Source: Variovorax paradoxus (GTDB taxonomy: Bacteria; Pseudomonadota; Gammaproteobacteria; Burkholderiales; Burkholderiaceae_C). From it: a stretch of 64,000 bases of DNA. The stretch covers positions 55,458 to 119,457 of the forward strand of contig NZ_JAUSRN010000018.1 of the NCBI RefSeq assembly GCF_030811855.1, in the 5' to 3' direction. Numbering within the stretch: the first letter of the stretch is position 1; each line of letters begins with the position of its first letter. Made by a program: the position numbers and the translations under genes. Under the pieces are notes generated by a model. The model had not been told where the DNA came from, searched no databases, and saw only the letters and a list, made by a program, of their open reading frames with translations. Shown piece by piece: positions 60,409-64,000 of this stretch.

Positions 60409-61307
60409 TCGCCGACCTTTTCGCCGAGCCCGGCGGGCACCAGCATCACGCCGCGCGTGAGCGGGAGCAGCTTGCCGTCGACCTGCGCCTGCAGCCGCGG
60501 CAGCAGAAATTCCCGGTGGTGCCAGAACACGCTGCCGCCCAGGCTGATGCGCTGGAGATCGAGCGTGGCCACCAGGTTGTAGATCATCCGGCCCATGACA
60601 CGGCACAGGGCATCGACGATCTCGACGGCGTGGGCTTCTCCGCCCGAGGCGGCCGCAAACAACTCGGGCGCAGGCTGCCCCAGGCGGCGCGCGATGGAGT
60701 TGCCGGCTACCAATGCCTCCACGTCGCCAAGGTTGCCGCATCCGCAGAGCGCGCCGCTCGCATCGTCAGCCACGAAGCTGTGGCCCGCATGTCCGGCGTT
60801 GCCGTTCTTGCCGCGCAGGGCGCGGCCATCGACACACAGGCCCACGCCCACGCCGGTGCTCCAGGTGACGTAGGCGCAGTGATCCAGGCCTTGCAGCGCG
60901 CCCCAATGGCGCTCTGCCTCGAGCGCAGCCACGGCATCGTTCTCGACCCGCACGCTGCCGAAGCGCTGGACCAGCGGTGCTTCGATAAGCGCGGTCATCC
61001 AGTTGTTGGGCAAACCGCGCGCCGGACCGGCAATGCCGCCGCAGATGTTGGGCGTAGCCAGTTCCACCATGCCGTCCCTCAGTTCGAAAGGGCCCGCTGA
61101 CGACACGCCCACGCGATCGATGCTTGCGACATCGACGCCTTGCTCGGCGCAGGCTTCCTCGATCATCCGAATGATCTGCACGGCCACGGCATCGTTGTCG
61201 CCGGTCTTGGCAGTCGGCTCGCTGCGGCGGCCGACCAGCGGCGCATCGCTCGAGGGGGAAAGGCTCACGGCCACCTTGGTGCCGCCGATGTCGACGCAGG
61301 CTCTCAT
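60381..61307 (-). CDS. ROK-family sugar kinase (glucokinase- or fructokinase-like)
   Basis: 308 residues. N-terminal ATP motif CVDIGGTKVAV (about 4-14), sugar site ENDAVAALEAERHWGA, and a ROK zinc region GHAGHSF...LCGCGNLGDVE. In the common ROK pattern the last metal cysteine follows G (CGCGxxGCxE); here it is Asp, so the zinc site may be altered. Fold suggests phosphorylation of a hexose such as glucose or fructose with ATP. Convergent with the MocR-like gene, overlapping it by 28 bases. Confidence 0.85.
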   Translation of the reverse strand: MRACVDIGGTKVAVSLSPSSDAPLVGRRSEPTAKTGDNDAVAVQIIRMIEEACAEQGVDVASIDRVGVSSAGPFELRDGMVELATPNICGGIAGPARGLPNNWMTALIEAPLVQRFGSVRVENDAVAALEAERHWGALQGLDHCAYVTWSTGVGVGLCVDGRALRGKNGNAGHAGHSFVADDASGALCGCGNLGDVEALVAGNSIARRLGQPAPELFAAASGGEAHAVEIVDALCRVMGRMIYNLVATLDLQRISLGGSVFWHHREFLLPRLQAQVDGKLLPLTRGVMLVPAGLGEKVGDYAALALLD

Positions 61308-61351
61308 CGCGTGGTTCTTCTCTTTTCGGATGTGGGGTTCATCGGTCTGCT

Positions 61352-61546
61352 CTAAATGAAGCGCGCGACCAGCGCGGCAATCATGCTGAGCACCAGAGTG
61401 CTGGAGATCGGCAGCTGCCAGTGGCGGCCGAAAGCGCGAAATTCGAAATCGCCGGGCAGGCGCCCGAAGCCGAACCGGCGCAGCCAGGCGGTGAGGCCGC
61501 TCATGAGCACCAGGGCAAGGACGACGACGATCAGCCAGCGGATCAT
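61352..61546 (-). CDS. DUF2905 inner-membrane protein
   Basis: 64 residues; two membrane segments (about 4-20 LIVVVLALVLMSGLTAW and 47-63) with the DUF2905 pattern FGRLPGDFEFRAFGRHWQLP between them. Function unknown; the family is small and widely spread. It lies 44 bases upstream of the ROK gene on the same strand, with the histidinol-phosphatase gene about 20 bases before it, so these three may be co-expressed. Confidence 0.85.
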   Translation of the reverse strand: MIRWLIVVVLALVLMSGLTAWLRRFGFGRLPGDFEFRAFGRHWQLPISSTLVLSMIAALVARFI

Positions 61547-61565
61547 GGAAACAGTCTAGGCCGGT

Positions 61566-62348
61566 TCAAGCCCGCGCGGCGAGGATGGCCATCGTCTGCC
61601 TGTGGAGTTCGGGCGTGGCCGCGGCAATGACCCGGCCATCGGACTCCAAGCCCAGCGGCTGGCCCTGCCAGTCGGTGATGACACCGCCCGCGGCCTCGAT
61701 CAGGCCCGCGGGCCCGAGGTAGTCGTAGGGCTGCAGGCCGGTTTCAACCACGAGGTCGATGGTGCCGCCGGCCAGCTGGGCATAGCCGTAGCAATCGCCA
61801 CCAAAGCGCCGCATGGCGCATTGACGGCTGAGCCGATCGAAGGCCTGCCAGTCGGCCGGCGCAAAGATGTCGGGCGAGGTGGTGACGATGCGCGCCTTGG
61901 CCACCTCGATGCAGCCGCTCGCGCGCACCGGCTGTCCGTCGCGCGTCGCGCCCTTGCCGAGCTGGCCGATCCAGCGCTCTTTCAGCACCGGCATGTCGAC
62001 CATGCCAAGCACCACGCGCGGGCCCTGCAGCACGCCGATCAGCGTACCCCACAGCGGCGATCCGGTGATGAAGCTGCGCGTGCCGTCGATGGGGTCGAGC
62101 ACCCAGACGCGCTCGGCATCGAGGCGTTCGAGGCCGTGCTCCTCGCCGAAGATGCCATCGGCCGCGGCACGCTCGCCCAGGATCTCGCGCATGGCCGTTT
62201 CGGCGGCGCGGTCCGCCAGCGTCACGGGGCTCGCGTCGGCCTTGGTGACGATGTCGAGCGGCGTGCGGAAGTAATGCATCGATTGCGCGGCGGCCGCGTC
62301 GGCCAGCGCATTGGCAATCGACAAAAGATCGGGGGTTGGGGGGCTCAT
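61566..62348 (-). CDS. hisN: Inositol-monophosphatase-family enzyme, probable histidinol-phosphatase (HisN)
   Basis: 260 residues from the ATG at 62348; the open frame extends upstream but is antisense to the DUF5329 gene. Metal and catalytic motifs of the IMPase family: GIFGEEHGLE, WVLDPIDGTRSFITG and the late GGDCYGYAQLAGGTIDLV. HisN-type enzymes share RSFITGSPLWGTLIGV. It would dephosphorylate L-histidinol-phosphate; inositol-phosphate or other substrates remain possible. DUF2905 follows on the same strand. Confidence 0.87.
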   Translation of the reverse strand: MSPPTPDLLSIANALADAAAAQSMHYFRTPLDIVTKADASPVTLADRAAETAMREILGERAAADGIFGEEHGLERLDAERVWVLDPIDGTRSFITGSPLWGTLIGVLQGPRVVLGMVDMPVLKERWIGQLGKGATRDGQPVRASGCIEVAKARIVTTSPDIFAPADWQAFDRLSRQCAMRRFGGDCYGYAQLAGGTIDLVVETGLQPYDYLGPAGLIEAAGGVITDWQGQPLGLESDGRVIAAATPELHRQTMAILAARA

Positions 62349-62449
62349 GGAGAAGTCACGCGTGCCAAAAACTGCAATTAGACCCGAGCCCGGCCGGTTT
62401 GACATGCCAGGGGGCCTGGACCTAGCATGGGCCGAACTCCCGCTTATCC

Positions 62450-62848
62450 ATGCCGTCCTCATTCCGACTTTTTCGCACCACCCTGTTCGCACTTTTGCTC
62501 GCGGCAGTGGCCGCGCTGGCGCAGGCCACCCCTTCCGCATCTGAGCAGAAGCTCATCGACACACTGATTCTTCGCGTCTCGAACATGAAGACGATGACCT
62601 TCATGCGCAATGGCGACGAGCACAACGCCGCCGACGCCGCGAAGCACATGCAAGCCAAGTTCGACCACTTCAAGGACGAGATCGTCACTGCGGAAGACTT
62701 CATCGACCGCTGCGCCTCGCGCTCCGAGATGACGGGCAAGCCCTACCAGGTGAAGATGCCGAACGGTGCGGTGAGAGACGCCAAAGAATTCCTCACCGCT
62801 GAGCTGCGCACGCTGCGCAAGGGCGGTGGCAAGCCTGCTGCCAGCTGA
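62450..62848 (+). CDS. DUF5329 secreted protein
   Basis: 132 residues. Signal peptide about 1-26 (FRTTLFALLLAAVAALAQA). The mature protein shows the DUF5329 pattern: LIDTLILRVSNMKTMTFMRN, GDEHNAADAAKHMQAKFDHF and AEDFIDRCASRSEMTGKPYQ. Function unknown, probably periplasmic. Its stop overlaps a bidirectional terminator-like hairpin shared with the convergent dioxygenase gene. Confidence 0.88.
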   Translation: MPSSFRLFRTTLFALLLAAVAALAQATPSASEQKLIDTLILRVSNMKTMTFMRNGDEHNAADAAKHMQAKFDHFKDEIVTAEDFIDRCASRSEMTGKPYQVKMPNGAVRDAKEFLTAELRTLRKGGGKPAAS

Positions 62849-62877
62849 AAAAGATCGGCTCGCCGCCCCTTTTTCAG
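62845..62877. terminator. Bidirectional terminator between DUF5329 and dioxygenase genes
   Basis: A 9-bp stem CTGAAAAAG (62845-62853) / CTTTTTCAG (62869-62877) encloses a 15-base loop and overlaps both stop codons. The A/T-rich lower stem would give U-tracts for transcripts from either side. Confidence 0.65.
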
Positions 62878-63758
62878 AACGGCGTGTCGCCGGCGATGGT
62901 GGTGCGGTTCAGGCGGCGTCGCAGGTGATCGGGCGTGCCGGCCGCCAGGTGCATCAGCGAGCGGTTGTCCCAGAACACCAGGTCGTGCGGCGCCCACCGG
63001 TGGCGGTACACGAACTCGGGCTTTACGCTGTGCGCGAACAGCTCGGCCAGTAGCGCATCGCTCTCTTCCTGCGGCAGCCCGACGACGCGCGTCGTGAAAT
63101 GCTCGCTGACGAAAAGCGCTTTTCGGCCCGTCTCGGGATGCGTACGCACGACCGGCTGCACCGCAGGCGTGACCTGGTCGATCTGCGCCTGCGAGAGCTT
63201 CGGCCGCCACGGGTTCTTGGCGCGCAGCTCTTCGTACTTGGCAAGGTAGCTGTGCTCGGCCTTGAGCGGCAGGATGCGCTGCTGCAGTTCCGGGCGGAGC
63301 GCTTCCCACGCGAGATGCTGATCGGCAAAGAGCGTGTCGCCGCCCTCGCTCGGCAGCTCTTGCGCATGCAGCAGGGAGCCGAGGCTCGGCTGGGGCTTGT
63401 AGGAGAGGTCGGAGTGCCAGTAGGCACCCGCATCGCCCAGGCCGATGGGCTCGCCGTTTTCCTTGACGTTGCTGACGATCAGGATCTCGGGGTGGTTCTT
63501 TAAATGAAACTGGTGCAGCACGTGGATTTCGAGCGGGCCAAAACGGCGGCTGAAGTCGATGTGCTCGGCGGGGGTGATCTGTTGGTTGCGGAATACCAGG
63601 ACGTGGTGGTCGAGGTGTGCGCGGTGGATGCGGGCGAAATCTTCGTTGTTAATGGGCTTGGAGATGTCCAGGCCCAGGATTTCTGCGCCTACGGGGGCGG
63701 GGAAGGGCCGCACTTCGAAGTGCTGCGCAGGGGCTTCTGTCTTTGGGGAAGCGGTCAT
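62874..63758 (-). CDS. TauD/TfdA-family 2-oxoglutarate-dependent dioxygenase
   Basis: 294 residues. The iron facial triad is visible: His and Asp of WHSDLSY (near 115) and the late His in FWDNRSLMHLA; the 2-oxoglutarate-binding Arg is in RRRLNRTTI. The fold DHHVLVFRNQQITPAEHIDF and RFGPLEIH is typical. Members hydroxylate taurine, sulfonates or aryloxyalkanoates; substrate here cannot be set. It stands alone; no transporter or sulfonate genes are near. Confidence 0.9.
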   Translation of the reverse strand: MTASPKTEAPAQHFEVRPFPAPVGAEILGLDISKPINNEDFARIHRAHLDHHVLVFRNQQITPAEHIDFSRRFGPLEIHVLHQFHLKNHPEILIVSNVKENGEPIGLGDAGAYWHSDLSYKPQPSLGSLLHAQELPSEGGDTLFADQHLAWEALRPELQQRILPLKAEHSYLAKYEELRAKNPWRPKLSQAQIDQVTPAVQPVVRTHPETGRKALFVSEHFTTRVVGLPQEESDALLAELFAHSVKPEFVYRHRWAPHDLVFWDNRSLMHLAAGTPDHLRRRLNRTTIAGDTPF

Positions 63759-63829
63759 ACCGCCAATGTAGGTTTCGCGGGGCGTTTGATCAACGAACTC
63801 TTCGTTGGTAACTTATGGTTTTTTTATTT

Positions 63830-64000
63830 CCCGAGGCCGGGTCTCGCCCCGGCGGGCGACTCACTTTCTTTGCTTCGCCAAAGAAAGTAAGCAAAGAAAG
63901 GCGACCCCTACTGTCTGCGTCCCTTCGCTGCGCTACGGGAAACCTGCGGTGCTCGACTCCGGCGGGGGTCCGCAGAACTCGCTTCGCTCAAACAGCTGCG
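63830..64000. repeat. Dispersed repeat running off the window end
   Basis: Begins with G+C-rich GGCCGGGTCTCGCCCCGGCGGGC, then the perfect 10-bp inverted repeat ACTTTCTTTG / CAAAGAAAGT (63863-63872 and 63879-63888, loop CTTCGC), followed by AAGCAAAGAAAGG. This layout recurs in Variovorax/Comamonadaceae intergenic regions as I recall. It continues past base 64000 with CCCTTCGCTGCGCTACGGG. No gene is supported in it. Confidence 0.6.

Noticed and set aside
1..64000. tRNA, rRNA, CRISPR arrays, insertion sequences and prophage genes
   Set aside because: None were recognised in reading both strands; weak cloverleaf-like folds in G+C-rich gaps lacked the conserved T-loop.

Overview
The window is G+C-rich DNA with dense, short-spaced genes. 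Its gene content fits a betaproteobacterium of the family Comamonadaceae, most like Variovorax. That assignment is an inference from gene families (paired cyanophycin synthetases, a GbpR/ChvE sugar regulon, many small DUF proteins) and from dispersed palindromic repeats; no database search was run. No rRNA, tRNA, CRISPR array, prophage or transposase was seen. No gap between genes exceeds about 250 bases.

Layout. 1-5.3 kb: a cyanophycin locus, with the 5' end of a divergent ABC-transporter gene, a CphA2-like synthetase that has lost the Mur-ligase P-loop and C-terminal domain, and a complete CphA. 5.4-6.9 kb: two tandem secreted four-cysteine proteins of unknown function and a small conserved protein. 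6.9-23.9 kb: a pentose/galactose catabolic region. One ten-gene minus-strand operon encodes alpha-ketoglutaric semialdehyde dehydrogenase, two periplasmic sugar-binding proteins, two complete ABC importers (ChvE-GguAB type and YtfQRT-YjfF type), arabonate dehydratase and a DHDPS-like 2-keto-3-deoxyarabonate dehydratase. Beside it lie a divergent LysR regulator, a sugar dehydrogenase, an SMP-30 lactonase and an aldose 1-epimerase. Together they give a full non-phosphorylative route from external L-arabinose (and probably D-galactose uptake) to 2-oxoglutarate. Palindromes TATCAA-N6-TTGATA in the control regions suggest one LysR regulon.

23.9-31 kb: hydrolases, a GNAT enzyme coupled to an XRE-cupin regulator, an MltB-type transglycosylase and a RecQ helicase with an unusual tail. 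31-35.3 kb: a stress and metal group with manganese catalase, a DUF4142 lipoprotein, a cytosolic Cys-rich copper-storage-like protein and several small unknowns. 35.2-38.7 kb: a branched-chain-type 2-oxoacid dehydrogenase operon (E1alpha-E1beta-E2). 38.8-41 kb: small genes, including a DUF2934 gene broken by one extra G in a homopolymer.

41-49.5 kb: cell-wall amino-sugar genes glmS and glmU flanking an Lrp/AsnC regulator, then a Crp/Fnr regulator divergent from a stand-alone BLUF blue-light sensor, a DUF2917 gene, a GcvA-like LysR gene and 5-formyl-THF cyclo-ligase. 49.5-54.2 kb: soluble lytic transglycosylase, MgtC, a GST and the tRNA CCA-adding enzyme. 54.2-58.4 kb: a trehalose operon otsB - GH15 - otsA. 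58.4-64 kb: a MocR-like regulator, a ROK kinase, a histidinol-phosphatase-like enzyme, small proteins, a TauD-type dioxygenase, and a dispersed repeat that runs off the end.
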